Positions 8,782 through 18,143 are shown, counted from the first letter of the stretch. The stretch: 62,520 nucleotides of DNA from Antiquaquibacter soli (GCF_030580675.1 NZ_JAUQUB010000007.1:1-62520); one strand, 5' to 3'. Notes: generated by a model not told the origin, from the letters alone. Made by a program: numbers and translations.

Positions 8782-9267
8782 CTAGGTGCGCGCCAGCCAC
8801 TCCCGCAGGATGCGCTCGAGGGTCGCGCGGTCACGCTCCGGCACCTCCGCGAGGAGCCGCTGCTCGTTCGCCATGTGGTCGGCGAATGCCGCGTCGATCA
8901 CCTCTCGACCGCGATCGGTGAGGGCGACAACCCGGGCGCGGCCGTCGTGCTCGGATGCCCGCCGGGACACGAGCCCGGCATCCTCGAGCCGATCGACGCG
9001 CTTCGACATCGCCCCCGTGGTCACCATGGTGTGGTCGGCGAGCTCGCCCGGCGCGAGCTCGAACGGATGCCCCTGCCGGCGCAGCGCGGCGAGCACGTCG
9101 AACTCCCCCTCCCCGAGCCCGTGCTGCCGGTACACCGCGACGAGCTCGTCCGTGAGCCGGTTCGCGAGCCGATGCAGTCGGCCGATGACGCCGAGCGGCG
9201 CGACATCGAGGTCGGGGCGCTCGCGGCGCCACTGCTCCTGGATGCGAGAGACGTGGTCGGGGGTCAT
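8782..9267 (-). CDS. MarR-family transcriptional regulator
   Basis: The 161-aa protein has a winged helix with FDVLAALRRQG, TTGAMSKRVDRLEDAGLV and the wing motif RRASEHDGRARVVALTDRG. MarR dimers usually bind palindromes and release on binding small ligands. The start is ATG 9267, preceded by a TATTAT -10 box at 6 nt (leaderless). It is divergent from an EamA transporter and shares a 40-bp promoter region with it; it is most likely the repressor of that transporter and of itself. Confidence 0.88.
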   Translation of the reverse strand: MTPDHVSRIQEQWRRERPDLDVAPLGVIGRLHRLANRLTDELVAVYRQHGLGEGEFDVLAALRRQGHPFELAPGELADHTMVTTGAMSKRVDRLEDAGLVSRRASEHDGRARVVALTDRGREVIDAAFADHMANEQRLLAEVPERDRATLERILREWLART

Positions 9268-9272
9268 CCGTC

Positions 9273-9306
9273 CATAATATCTTCCTCGGAAGCTATAGTA
9301 GCTTCC
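9273..9306. promoter_or_regulatory. divergent leaderless promoters with MarR operator
   Basis: GGAAGCTA-TAG-TAGCTTCC (9288-9306) is a 19-bp inverted repeat. It covers the TATAGT -10 box (9294-9299) of the EamA gene and ends at the base before its ATG. On the other strand TATTAT (9279-9274) lies 6 nt before the MarR ATG. Binding here would block transcription and the start codon of the transporter directly. Confidence 0.7.
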
Positions 9307-10185
9307 ATGGAAACTAAATGGCGGTGGATGCTCGTGACCGCGATCGCCCCCGTCGCGTGGGGCTCCACGTATATCGTGACGCGCGAACTGCTGCCCGCAG
9401 ACCAGCCGCTGTGGGGAGCGTTCATCCGCGCGCTGCCGGCGGGCCTCATCCTGCTCGCCCTCGTACGCCGCCGCCCGCACGGGTCGTGGTGGTGGAAGTC
9501 ACTCGTGCTCGGCGTGCTCAACATCGGGGCGTTCTTCGTGCTCGTGTACCTCGCGGCGCAGCTGCTGCCGTCGAGCGTGGCCTCCACGGTCATGGCGACC
9601 TCAGCGGGGGTTATCCTGCTGCTGGCCTGGCCGATCCTGCGGCAGCATCCCACGTGGCTGTCGCTCGCGGGGGCGCTCGTGGGGTTCGCCGGGGTCGTCG
9701 TCATGCTCTCCCCGGGCGGCGCCGACGTGAACCCGTGGGGCGTCGTCGCCTCTCTCGCCGCGATGTGCTGCTCCTCCGTCGGCTTCCTGCTCGCGCGTCG
9801 CTGGAGCGGGGATGCCCCCATCCTTGCGACCACCGCCTGGCAACTGCTCGCAGGCTCCGTACTACTCGCCCCCGTCGCCGTCCTGGTCGAGGGCCCTCCG
9901 CCGTCGCCGACCCCGGGCTCCGTCGTCGGCTTCGCCTACATCACCCTCATCGGCACGGCGCTCGCCTTCGTGGCATGGTTCACCGGACTGAAGCACCTGC
10001 CTGCGGGCGTCGTCGGCGTGGTGGGTCTCCTCAACCCGGTAACCGGCGTCCTGCTCGGCACTCTCGTCGCCGGTGAGTCGCTCACGGCGCTTCAAGGGCT
10101 GGGCATCCTGCTCGTGCTCGGGGGTGTCGGGCTGGGCAGCGCTAGATCGCCTGGGCGACGACGCGAGCCAGCCGCTTCCCGATGA
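9307..10185 (+). CDS. EamA/DMT-superfamily transporter
   Basis: The 292-aa membrane protein has two EamA halves and about ten hydrophobic helices. WGSTYIVTRELLP near the N-terminus and TLIGTALAFVAWFTGLKHLP near residue 215 are typical of YedA/RhaT-like drug/metabolite exporters. The ATG at 9307 follows the MarR operator without any leader. The 3' end overlaps the convergent hydrolase gene by 44 bp. The substrate is unknown; control by MarR suggests efflux of a toxic compound. Confidence 0.87.
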   Translation: METKWRWMLVTAIAPVAWGSTYIVTRELLPADQPLWGAFIRALPAGLILLALVRRRPHGSWWWKSLVLGVLNIGAFFVLVYLAAQLLPSSVASTVMATSAGVILLLAWPILRQHPTWLSLAGALVGFAGVVVMLSPGGADVNPWGVVASLAAMCCSSVGFLLARRWSGDAPILATTAWQLLAGSVLLAPVAVLVEGPPPSPTPGSVVGFAYITLIGTALAFVAWFTGLKHLPAGVVGVVGLLNPVTGVLLGTLVAGESLTALQGLGILLVLGGVGLGSARSPGRRREPAASR

Positions 10186-10909
10186 GGTGGTCGCTCGCGG
10201 CGACCCGGTGCACCGTGACCCCCCGCAGTCGGGCGACGATCTTCATCGAGCCCGCCGCGGAGAACTCGTCCATCGAGCCGTAGACGATCTCGACGGGAGC
10301 CTTCACGGCGGCGAGGTCGCTCACGGTCGTCTGCGACTCGATGGAGTTCTGCAACGACTTCACGAACGGAGTCCAGGTGCGCTCGGTGATGTCCATCGCC
10401 TTCGGGATCGCTAGGAACTTCTCGACGATCGCCGCGTGCTGAAGGGTGAAGCCTTTGTTCTCCCGGATGTAGCGGTAGGCCCTCAGGTAGAAGTCCATCA
10501 CCCCACGATCGAGGTCGTCCGAGAGCTCGCCCGGGGACAGGTAGATGGGCGGGCTCACGAGCACGAGCTTGGCGACGTGCCGCGGCCATCGAGCGGCGTA
10601 CCGGGCGCCGATGAGCGCGCCCATGGAGTGGCCGACGAGCGTGAAGGGCTCCCGTAGCCGCAGAGACTGGATCGTGCGGTGGATCGCTCTTGCGTGGTCG
10701 GCGAGCGCGTAGTCGCAGTCCTCCACGATCGGCGAGGTGCCGAAGCCGAGCAGGTCGATGGAGATGCAGCGGTGACCGCTCTCGAGGAGCGGGATGAGGT
10801 TCTGGAACGTCACCGAGGACGACGCGATGCCATGGATGAGAACGACGACGGGTCCATCGCCGCGGTCGTCGACGATGTTCAGCAGCGGCGGCGGCGACAA
10901 CCAGCGCAT
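10142..10909 (-). CDS. alpha/beta hydrolase (paralogue of 25947-26744)
   Basis: The 255-aa protein has an oxyanion segment HGIASS (26-31), nucleophile Ser95 in GHSMG, and a C-terminal SDHL with the catalytic His. It shares an unusually similar core with the hydrolase at 25947-26744, including SLQN-x-IESQTTV and VYG. Substrate is unknown; probably an esterase or lactonase. It converges on the EamA gene and is divergent from hrpA. Confidence 0.85.
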   Translation of the reverse strand: MRWLSPPPLLNIVDDRGDGPVVVLIHGIASSSVTFQNLIPLLESGHRCISIDLLGFGTSPIVEDCDYALADHARAIHRTIQSLRLREPFTLVGHSMGALIGARYAARWPRHVAKLVLVSPPIYLSPGELSDDLDRGVMDFYLRAYRYIRENKGFTLQHAAIVEKFLAIPKAMDITERTWTPFVKSLQNSIESQTTVSDLAAVKAPVEIVYGSMDEFSAAGSMKIVARLRGVTVHRVAASDHLIGKRLARVVAQAI

Positions 10910-10982
10910 GCGACGAGTATGCCCTAGCGATCATCTCTGGCGATCATCCCAAAGTCCCACCGGGGATTAAGCTGGAGGGCTC

Positions 10983-13900
10983 ATGTCTGAGACCGCCCCC
11001 GTCATCTCCTACCCGCCCGAGCTGCCCGTCAGCCAACGGCGGGACGACATCGTGCGCGCGGTCAGCGAGAACCAGGTCGTCATCGTCGCCGGTGCCACCG
11101 GCTCGGGCAAGACGACCCAGATGCCCAAGATGCTGCTGGAGATGGGCTTCCGAACGATCGGGCACACCCAGCCGCGGCGGATCGCGGCGCGCACGATCGC
11201 CGAGCGCGTCGCCGACGAGCTCGGCACGACCGTCGGCGGACTCGTGGGCTACCAGGTGCGGTTCACGGATGTCGCGGGACCGGACACCCGCATCCGGCTC
11301 ATGACCGACGGCATCCTGCTCAACCAGATCCACCGCGACCGCGACCTGACGCAGTACGACGCGATCATCATCGACGAGGCCCACGAGCGCAGCCTCACCG
11401 TCGACTTCCTGCTCGGCTACCTCAAGCAGCTACTGCCCCGCCGCCCGGACCTCAAGGTCATCATCACGAGCGCGACGATCGACCCGGAGAGCTTCTCGAA
11501 GCACTTCGACGGCGCACCCATCATCGAGGTCTCCGGTCGCACGTACCCCGTGGAGATCCGCTACCGCCCTCTCGTCGCGGAGGCGTCGGACGACGAGGAC
11601 GGCGAGGAGACGGCGGACCGGGACTACCTCCAGGGCATCAACGACGCACTCGACGAGCTCGCCCGCGAGTCCGACGGCGACGTTCTCGTGTTCCTGTCCG
11701 GGGAGAACGAGATCCGAGATGCCGAGGATGCGATCCGCGGGCGGAACCTGCCGCTCACCGAGGTGCTGCCCCTCTACGGGCGCTTGAGCGCGGCCGACCA
11801 GCACAAGGTGTTCGATCGGCGCAGCCCGGGCATCCGCCGCCGCATCGTCCTCGCGACGAACGTCGCCGAGACCTCGCTCACCGTGCCGGGCATCAGGTAC
11901 GTCATCGACGCCGGAACCGCGCGCATCAGCCGCTACAGCGCCCGGTCGAAGATCCAGCGGCTCCCCATCGAGGCGATCAGCCAGGCCTCCGCCAACCAGC
12001 GCTCGGGTCGCTCAGGGCGCACGAGCGACGGCATCGCGATCCGGCTCTACTCGGAGGAGGACTTCCTCCGTCGGCCCGAGTTCACCGACCCCGAGATCCT
12101 GCGCACCAACCTGAGCTCGGTCATCCTGCAGATGATCTCGCTCGGCCTCGGCGACATCGAGGCCTTTCCCTTCCTGCAGAAGCCCGACTCCCGCGGCGTG
12201 CGCGACGGCCTTGACCTGCTCAAGGAGCTGAATGCCCTCGACAAGGACGGCCGCATCACGCAGATCGGTCGTCAGCTCACCCGGCTTCCGCTCGACCCGC
12301 GGCTCGCGCGCATGGTCATCGAGTCGAAGCGGCAGGGATGCACGCGCGAGGTCATCGCGATCGTCGCGGGCCTGAGCATCCAGGACCCTCGCGAGCGCCC
12401 CCTCGAGCGACGCGCGCAGGCGGACCAGCAGCACGCGCGGTTCGTCGACCCGACGAGCGACTTCCTCACGCTGCTCAACCTGTGGAACCACCTGCACGAG
12501 CAGCAGAAGGAGCTCTCCGGCAACCAGTTCCGCCGCACGGTCAAGGCCGAGTACCTCAACTACCTGCGAGTGCGGGAGTGGCAGGACGTCTACCGCCAGC
12601 TCACCCGCTCTGCCAAGCAGCTCGGCCTCCACGTCGGCGAGCCGCACATCAACCCGGACGGCATCCACCGCAGCATCCTGTCCGGACTGCTCTCGCACAT
12701 CGGCCTCCGCGACCTCGCGAAGAAGGACTACGCCGGCGCCCGGGGCACCCGCTTCATCGTGTTCCCGGGCTCCGCGCTCGCGAAGAAGCAGCCCGCCGCG
12801 ATCATGAGCGCCGAGCTCGTCGAGACCAGTCGCTTGTTCGCGAGGATGAACGCCGCCATCGATCCGGCGTGGGCGGAGCCGCTCGCGGGCGACCTCGTCA
12901 AGCGCACCTACTCGGAGCCGCACTGGGAGAAGAAGCAGGGCGCCGTCGTCGCGTTCGAGCGCGTCACCCTGTACGGGGTGCCGATCGTCGCGAAGCGGCG
13001 CGTGCAGTTCTCGAGGATCGACCTGCCCTACGCCCGCGACCTGTTCATCCGGAATGCGCTCGTTGACGGCGATGTGCCGTTCGAGAGCCTCAGGGGACGG
13101 GCCTGGGGCTTCTTCGTGGCCAATCGCGAGCTGCGGGAGCGCCTCGCCGAGGTCGAGGAGCGCACGCGCCGCCGGGACATCCTGTTCGACGACGAGGCCG
13201 TCTTCGAGTTCTACGATCGGCGGATCCCCCGCGACGTGGCGAGTGTGCGCGACTTCGAGGGCTGGTGGAAGAAGGCGCGCACCGACTCCCCCGACCTGCT
13301 GCTCATGCGCGAGGAGGACCTCCTCGACGACGACGACGAGCTGCCCGACACCCAGGACTTTCCCCCGACCTGGTCGCACCGCGACCAGTCACTCGCCCTC
13401 TCCTACCGCTTCGAGCCCGGCGCCTCCGACGACGGCGTCACCGTCACCGTGCCGCTCCCCCTGCTCGCCGGGCTCACCGCCGACGGATTCGACTGGCAGG
13501 TGCCGGGGTTGCGCGAGGAACTCGTCACGGCGCTCATCAAGGCTCTCCCGAAGCACATCCGCAAGAACGTGGTCCCCGCCGCGGACTGGGCGCGCCGGCT
13601 CCTCGCGGATGCCCCCGCCGAGCCGGAGGGATCGATCACCGACTTCCTCGCCCGCCAGATCCAGGCGCAGACGCACACGCCGGTCACGCCCGCCGACTTC
13701 GACTGGACGCGCGTGCCCGAGCACCTCACCGTGACCTTCGCCGTCGCGGATGCCCGCGGGAAGGTCATCCGCCGCGGCAAGTCGCTCTCCGCCCTCCAGG
13801 CGGGCCTCAAGCCCGCCGCCCGCGAGTCCGTCGCCCGGGTCGTGGATGCCCCCCGCGCCGCCGAGCGCGTCGAGCGCACGGGCATCACCTCGTGGGACTT

Positions 13901-14723
13901 CGGAGACCTCGAGCGCTCGCGCGATGTCTCGCACGGCGGCAACACGATCCGTGCCTACCCGGCGCTCGTCGACGAGGGCGCTTCGGTGGCGATCCGGCTG
14001 CAGGCGACCGCGGCGGACCAGGCGGCGATTCACCGGCGCGGGGTCCTGCGCCTGCTGGTGCTCGCGACCCCCTCGCCGGCCGGCTACGTGCAGGAGCACC
14101 TGACCACTCAGGAGAAGCTCGCGCTCGCCGCATCCCCCTACCGCTCGAATGCGGAGCTGTTCGAGGACTGCCTCATCGCGTGCATCGAGGCCGTCGTCGA
14201 CGTCGGCGAGATCTTCACTCAGGCGCAATTCGAGGCCGCGCGCACCGCGGTCTCCGCCGCGATCATGGACCTGCTGTTCGACACCGTCTCGCTCGTGTCG
14301 CGCATCCTGTCGGGGGCGCGCGATGCCGACAAGGCGATCCGGGATGCCACGAGCATGTCGCTCATCGCGCCGCTCGGCGACGCCCGCTCCCAACTCGATG
14401 CGCTCGTGCATCCCGGCTTCGTCTCCCGTGCGGGGCTCCCCCGACTTCGCCGGTACCCGCTCTACCTGCAGGGCATCGTGCACCGGGTATCTCGGCTGGC
14501 GGACAATGCTGGTCGCGACCGGGCGTGGATGCAGGAAGTGCAGGCGGCGACGGCGACGTACGTCGCCGCGGGTGGCAGCCTGCCCCTCGCGGCCGACGCG
14601 AGCCCCGCTCTGCGCCGGGTGCGCTGGATGCTCGAGGAGTTGCGTCTCTCGCTGTTCGCCCAGCACCTCGGCACCGACGGACCGGTGAGCCCGCAGCGGA
14701 TCGCGAAGGCACTGGTCGAATAG
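10983..14723 (+). CDS. hrpA: DEAH-box ATP-dependent RNA helicase HrpA
   Basis: The 1246-aa protein has the full HrpA layout: Walker A GATGSGKTT (37-45), DEAH box (131-134), motif III SATID, motif VI QRSGRSGR, then helicase-associated, OB-fold and DUF3418 domains. HrpA unwinds RNA and in E. coli helps rescue collided ribosomes. A TAAGCT -10 box lies 9 nt before the ATG with GGAGGG partly in between, so the leader is very short. The length matches the family (about 1300 aa). Confidence 0.95.
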   Translation: MSETAPVISYPPELPVSQRRDDIVRAVSENQVVIVAGATGSGKTTQMPKMLLEMGFRTIGHTQPRRIAARTIAERVADELGTTVGGLVGYQVRFTDVAGPDTRIRLMTDGILLNQIHRDRDLTQYDAIIIDEAHERSLTVDFLLGYLKQLLPRRPDLKVIITSATIDPESFSKHFDGAPIIEVSGRTYPVEIRYRPLVAEASDDEDGEETADRDYLQGINDALDELARESDGDVLVFLSGENEIRDAEDAIRGRNLPLTEVLPLYGRLSAADQHKVFDRRSPGIRRRIVLATNVAETSLTVPGIRYVIDAGTARISRYSARSKIQRLPIEAISQASANQRSGRSGRTSDGIAIRLYSEEDFLRRPEFTDPEILRTNLSSVILQMISLGLGDIEAFPFLQKPDSRGVRDGLDLLKELNALDKDGRITQIGRQLTRLPLDPRLARMVIESKRQGCTREVIAIVAGLSIQDPRERPLERRAQADQQHARFVDPTSDFLTLLNLWNHLHEQQKELSGNQFRRTVKAEYLNYLRVREWQDVYRQLTRSAKQLGLHVGEPHINPDGIHRSILSGLLSHIGLRDLAKKDYAGARGTRFIVFPGSALAKKQPAAIMSAELVETSRLFARMNAAIDPAWAEPLAGDLVKRTYSEPHWEKKQGAVVAFERVTLYGVPIVAKRRVQFSRIDLPYARDLFIRNALVDGDVPFESLRGRAWGFFVANRELRERLAEVEERTRRRDILFDDEAVFEFYDRRIPRDVASVRDFEGWWKKARTDSPDLLLMREEDLLDDDDELPDTQDFPPTWSHRDQSLALSYRFEPGASDDGVTVTVPLPLLAGLTADGFDWQVPGLREELVTALIKALPKHIRKNVVPAADWARRLLADAPAEPEGSITDFLARQIQAQTHTPVTPADFDWTRVPEHLTVTFAVADARGKVIRRGKSLSALQAGLKPAARESVARVVDAPRAAERVERTGITSWDFGDLERSRDVSHGGNTIRAYPALVDEGASVAIRLQATAADQAAIHRRGVLRLLVLATPSPAGYVQEHLTTQEKLALAASPYRSNAELFEDCLIACIEAVVDVGEIFTQAQFEAARTAVSAAIMDLLFDTVSLVSRILSGARDADKAIRDATSMSLIAPLGDARSQLDALVHPGFVSRAGLPRLRRYPLYLQGIVHRVSRLADNAGRDRAWMQEVQAATATYVAAGGSLPLAADASPALRRVRWMLEELRLSLFAQHLGTDGPVSPQRIAKALVE

Positions 14724-14728
14724 CACGT

Positions 14729-14758
14729 GTTAAGCAGAGGTGTACACCAAGGCTTAAC
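14729..14758. promoter_or_regulatory. 30-bp nested palindrome upstream of the CitE-like gene
   Basis: GTTAAGC and GCTTAAC form the outer arms; GGTGTACACC forms a 10-bp inner palindrome. Both share the same centre (14743.5), with only three mismatched pairs between them. A TAGCCT -10 box (14763-14768) follows 4 bp later. The position just upstream of that box suggests an operator for a dimeric or tetrameric regulator. It could also act as the hrpA terminator, but it lacks a U-tract. Confidence 0.5.
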
Positions 14759-14798
14759 GCGGTAGCCTGGGAAGCCCCCAAGGAAGAGGTTCGTCGCA

Positions 14799-15638
14799 GT
14801 GCAGCAGCAGACCCCCCGAGACGTGTCCGCCGAGATCGCCCGCTCCTGGCTCCTCGTCGCCGCCACGCGCCCCGAGGACTTCGACGCAGCCGAGGCGTCG
14901 CGCGCCGACCAGATCATCCTCGATGTCGAGGACGCCGTCGACCCCCGTCGCAAGGACAGCGCCCGCGGGGACATCGTCGACTGGCTGAGCTCCGGCGGCA
15001 GCGGCTGGGTACGCATCAACGACCGCACGAGCGACTTCTGGTCGGACGACGTTGACGCCCTCGCCGGTTTGCCCGGTCTCCGCGGGGTCATGCTCGCCAA
15101 GACCGAGGCCGGCGCCCACGTCACCGAGACGTTCGACCGGTTACGCGGCACGACCCCGGTCATCGCTCTCGTGGAGTCCGCCCTCGGCATCGAGGAAGCC
15201 GCCGCAATCGCCCGCGCGCGCGGCGCCTACCGGCTCGCTTTCGGCAGCGGCGACTACCGCCGCGACACCGGCACGAGCGCCGACGACCTCGCGATGGCGT
15301 ACCCGCGCAGCCGCCTCGTCGTCGCGAGCCGCGTCGGCAAGCTGCCCGGTCCCATCGACGGACCTACGGTCGGTACGAGCCATCCGGTGCTGCGCGAGCA
15401 GTCGTCCGTGGCCGTCGCGCTCGGGATGACCGGCAAGCTGTGCCTCGACCTGGAGCAGCTTCCGATCATCAACGAGGTCATCAGCCCGACGCGCTCGGAT
15501 GTCGCGTGGGCGCGCGAGTTCCTCGCCGACTTCGAGGCCCGCGGCCGGGTCATCCGCGACGGCTCCGACCTGCCGCGGTTGGGCCGTGCGGAGAAGATCG
15601 ACAAGCTCGCGCGGGCGTTCGGGGTCGAACCCGCCTAG
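14799..15638 (+). CDS. HpcH/HpaI aldolase / CitE-like lyase
   Basis: The 279-aa TIM-barrel protein carries the CitE signature ILDVEDAVDPRRKDSAR, with acidic metal ligands, and AKTEAG and VESALGIEEA further on. Family members cleave citryl-CoA, malyl-CoA or citramalyl-CoA. With no CitF or CitD here it is a stand-alone CitE-like protein. GTG 14799 is chosen for its AGGAAGAGG site 9 nt upstream. A strong palindrome lies in its promoter. Confidence 0.82.
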   Translation: MQQQTPRDVSAEIARSWLLVAATRPEDFDAAEASRADQIILDVEDAVDPRRKDSARGDIVDWLSSGGSGWVRINDRTSDFWSDDVDALAGLPGLRGVMLAKTEAGAHVTETFDRLRGTTPVIALVESALGIEEAAAIARARGAYRLAFGSGDYRRDTGTSADDLAMAYPRSRLVVASRVGKLPGPIDGPTVGTSHPVLREQSSVAVALGMTGKLCLDLEQLPIINEVISPTRSDVAWAREFLADFEARGRVIRDGSDLPRLGRAEKIDKLARAFGVEPA

Positions 15639-15652
15639 CTCCCGGCCCCGGG

Positions 15653-15673
15653 GCGCTGCTACGGCAGCAGCGC
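15653..15673. terminator. bidirectional hairpin between convergent genes
   Basis: GCGCTGCT and AGCAGCGC form an 8-bp stem with a 5-nt loop. It lies between the ends of the CitE-like gene and the oxidoreductase gene and includes the latter's stop codon. No U-tract follows, as is common in high-GC actinobacteria. Confidence 0.5.
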
Positions 15674-16594
15674 GACCTGGCCGCCCGGGTGGCCGCTCGC
15701 GACGAGCTCGAGGGCGGCGCGCGCCTCCGCGAGCGGGAACGTTCGGCCCACCACCACATCGAGGGCGCCGCGATCGGCGAGCTCCACGAGGGGACCTCGT
15801 GCGGCCGAGCGGATCTCGCGTCCCGGGTCGGCACCGGGCCCGCCCCCGAGCAGCCGGATTCCCGCCTCTCCGCCCCGCGCGAACGCCGCGATCGTCGCGA
15901 TGCGATCCCGGTCCGCGACCAGTTCGAGGGAGACGTCGACCGCTTCGTCGGTGCCGACGGTGTCGAGGGCGACATCGATGCCCTCCGGGGCGGCCGACCG
16001 CACCCGGTCGGCAAGCCCCTCCCCGTAGATGACGGGGATGCCCCCGTGATCGGCCACGAGCTGCTGGTTCGCGGCGCTGGCCGTGCCCACGACCGTCGCC
16101 CCGCGCTGGAGAGCGAGCTGGAGGGCGGTGAGCCCGACGCCGCCCGAGGCGCCGTGCACGAGAACCGTGTCGCCGTCGTGCACGCCCGTCGCCTCCAGCA
16201 GGTGGGTCGCGGTCACCCCGACGAGGAGCAGGTTCGCTGCCCGCGCCCAGTCGAGCGCGCGCGGCTTGCGCAGCACCGAGGTCGCGGGCACCGTGACGTC
16301 CTGGGCATAACCGCCGACCACCGGGTAGGCGACGACCTCGTCCCCGACCGCGATCTCCCCGAGCGGACCGACCGCGCCGTCGCCGACCGCCGTCACGACG
16401 CCCGACAGCTCGATACCCGGTCGCGCCCCCGCCTCCGCGCCGGCGAGCTTCTTGAGGTCGACGGGGTTGATCCCTGCCGCCCGCACCGAGATCGTCACCT
16501 CCCCGGAACCCGGCGCCGCCAGCGGCACCTCCCGCAGTTCGAGAACCTCCGGCCCACCGGGGCCGCTCGCCACGATCGCGTGCGTCGTCGTCAT
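15659..16594 (-). CDS. NADP-dependent zinc-less alcohol dehydrogenase / quinone oxidoreductase family
   Basis: The 311-aa MDR-family protein has the GroES-like start (VRAAGINPVDLKKL) and the nucleotide-binding motif VHGASGGVGLTALQLA. It lacks the cysteine cluster of the structural zinc and so belongs to the quinone-reductase-like branch. The ATG at 16594 follows a TAGCGT -10 box by 7 nt. That box overlaps the TAG stop of the acetyltransferase gene upstream on the same strand. Substrate is unknown. Confidence 0.87.
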   Translation of the reverse strand: MTTTHAIVASGPGGPEVLELREVPLAAPGSGEVTISVRAAGINPVDLKKLAGAEAGARPGIELSGVVTAVGDGAVGPLGEIAVGDEVVAYPVVGGYAQDVTVPATSVLRKPRALDWARAANLLLVGVTATHLLEATGVHDGDTVLVHGASGGVGLTALQLALQRGATVVGTASAANQQLVADHGGIPVIYGEGLADRVRSAAPEGIDVALDTVGTDEAVDVSLELVADRDRIATIAAFARGGEAGIRLLGGGPGADPGREIRSAARGPLVELADRGALDVVVGRTFPLAEARAALELVASGHPGGQVALLP

Positions 16595-16604
16595 GCTCCC
16601 GACG

Positions 16605-17087
16605 CTACTCCAGGCGCTTGCGGTAGCACAGGGCGTTCGCGATGACGCCGTACTTGCCGAACGCCGGGATCTGCTCGTAGCCGAGGCTGAGATACAGCGC
16701 GATCGCCGCGACCTGCAGCGGCCCGGTCTGCAGGACGAGGGATGCCACGCCCCGCTCCCGCGCGACCGCCTCGAGCTCGAGCATGAGGGCGCGGGAGATC
16801 CCGCGCCCCCGGGCCGTCGGCGTCACGAACACCTTTTTGACTTCGAGCTCCCGCTCGAACGGACGCAGGGCGGCGTGTCCCACGGGCTCGTCCCCGTCCA
16901 GGGCGAGCACGGTGTGCACGATGTCCGCAGCATCCACCGCGAGCGCGTCGTCGATTGCGGCGTTCACCTCTGCGCTGTTGCCCGCGGTGAACACCTCGTA
17001 CATGGCGCTCGTCTCCGCGTTCATCGCATCGCGAAGGGCGGCCGCGCGCGGGTCGTCCCACTCGACGGTGACGAGCCGCAGACTCAC
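16605..17087 (-). CDS. GNAT-family N-acetyltransferase
   Basis: The 160-aa protein has the acetyl-CoA motif GRGISRALMLELE and the C-terminal LYLSLGYEQIPAFGKY typical of YitH/ElaA-like GNAT proteins. The GTG at 17087 overlaps the nrdB stop by 4 nt (GTGA), so it is translated from the nrd transcript. The acceptor substrate is unknown. No link to deoxynucleotide metabolism is evident. Confidence 0.85.
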   Translation of the reverse strand: MSLRLVTVEWDDPRAAALRDAMNAETSAMYEVFTAGNSAEVNAAIDDALAVDAADIVHTVLALDGDEPVGHAALRPFERELEVKKVFVTPTARGRGISRALMLELEAVARERGVASLVLQTGPLQVAAIALYLSLGYEQIPAFGKYGVIANALCYRKRLE

Positions 17088-18076
17088 CTGGATGCGGTCG
17101 TCGCGGACGCGTTCGACTCGTACGACGTGTTGGTCGACTCGAAGAAGTTGACGAGCTGGAGGGTGTCGTTGGCGGCCGCCATCCACTTCGCCGGGTTCGC
17201 GACGTTGTAGTGGGCGCCGAAGCCCAACTCCTCGAGTCGGCGGTCGGCGAGGTACTTGACGTACTGGTTGATGTACGTCGCGTTGAGGCCGAGGATGCCG
17301 CCGGGCAGGAGGTCGAGGTTGTACTGCTCCTCCATCTCGACGGCGTCGAGGATCATCTGCTTGATCTCCGCCGCGAACTCCGGCGTCTGCAGGTCGGGGT
17401 TCTCCTCGAGGACGGTGAGGATGAGGTTGATGCCGAACTTGAGGTGCAGGCTCTCGTCGCGCACGATCCAGTCGACGAGGGAGCCGAAGTTGCGCAGCAG
17501 GTTGCGCTGGCGGAAGCTCAGCGCGACCATGAACCCCGAGTAGAACCAGATGCCCTCGAGGATGATGTTGTACGCGATGAGGTTGCGGATGAAGTCCTGC
17601 TTGCCCTCGGTCGTCGTGATGTCGAGGGCGTCCTCCGTCATGCGCTTGATGAACTTGACCTCGAACTCCTCCTTGCGCGCCATCGACGGCACGTCGACGT
17701 GGGAGTTGTAGGCCTCCTCGCGGTCGATCGGGAAGGTCTCGAGCACGTACTCGAAGCTCATGCAGTGGTTGGCCTCCTCCCACATCTGCTTCGCGAGGTA
17801 GAGGTGCGCCTCGGGGGCGTTGATGTAGGGGTAGACGCCGAACGCGAGCGCCTTGTTGACGAGCAGCTCGTTCGGGTTGAAGTAGCTCATGAGGAAGGTG
17901 ATCGCGTGGCGCTCCTCCTCCGTCATCTTCTTGAAGTCGGCGATGTCCTCGCCGAGCTGGATCTCGTTGGGGAACCAGGTGTTGGCGACGGCCTGGTCGT
18001 AGAGGTCCATCGCCCACTTGTAGGTGACGGGCTTGAGGAGGAGGCCCTCCTGGATTCCGGTGCCGAGGATCGGCAT
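17084..18076 (-). CDS. nrdB: ribonucleotide reductase class I beta subunit
   Basis: The 330-aa ferritin-like protein has the di-iron ligand segments EEANH, IAYNIILEGIWFYSGF and DESLHLKFG. NrdB houses the metal/tyrosyl radical cofactor and ends with an acidic/aromatic tail that docks on NrdA. The start at ATG 18076 has AGAAGGAG at 6-nt spacing. It is downstream of nrdA with a 28-codon ORF between. Confidence 0.93.
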   Translation of the reverse strand: MPILGTGIQEGLLLKPVTYKWAMDLYDQAVANTWFPNEIQLGEDIADFKKMTEEERHAITFLMSYFNPNELLVNKALAFGVYPYINAPEAHLYLAKQMWEEANHCMSFEYVLETFPIDREEAYNSHVDVPSMARKEEFEVKFIKRMTEDALDITTTEGKQDFIRNLIAYNIILEGIWFYSGFMVALSFRQRNLLRNFGSLVDWIVRDESLHLKFGINLILTVLEENPDLQTPEFAAEIKQMILDAVEMEEQYNLDLLPGGILGLNATYINQYVKYLADRRLEELGFGAHYNVANPAKWMAAANDTLQLVNFFESTNTSYESNASATTASR

Positions 18077-18143
18077 GATGACTCTCCTTCTGGGATGTTC
18101 CGAGCGGGGCCCGCCCGCGGTCGGCGTGCGGGCCCCTAGGGGG

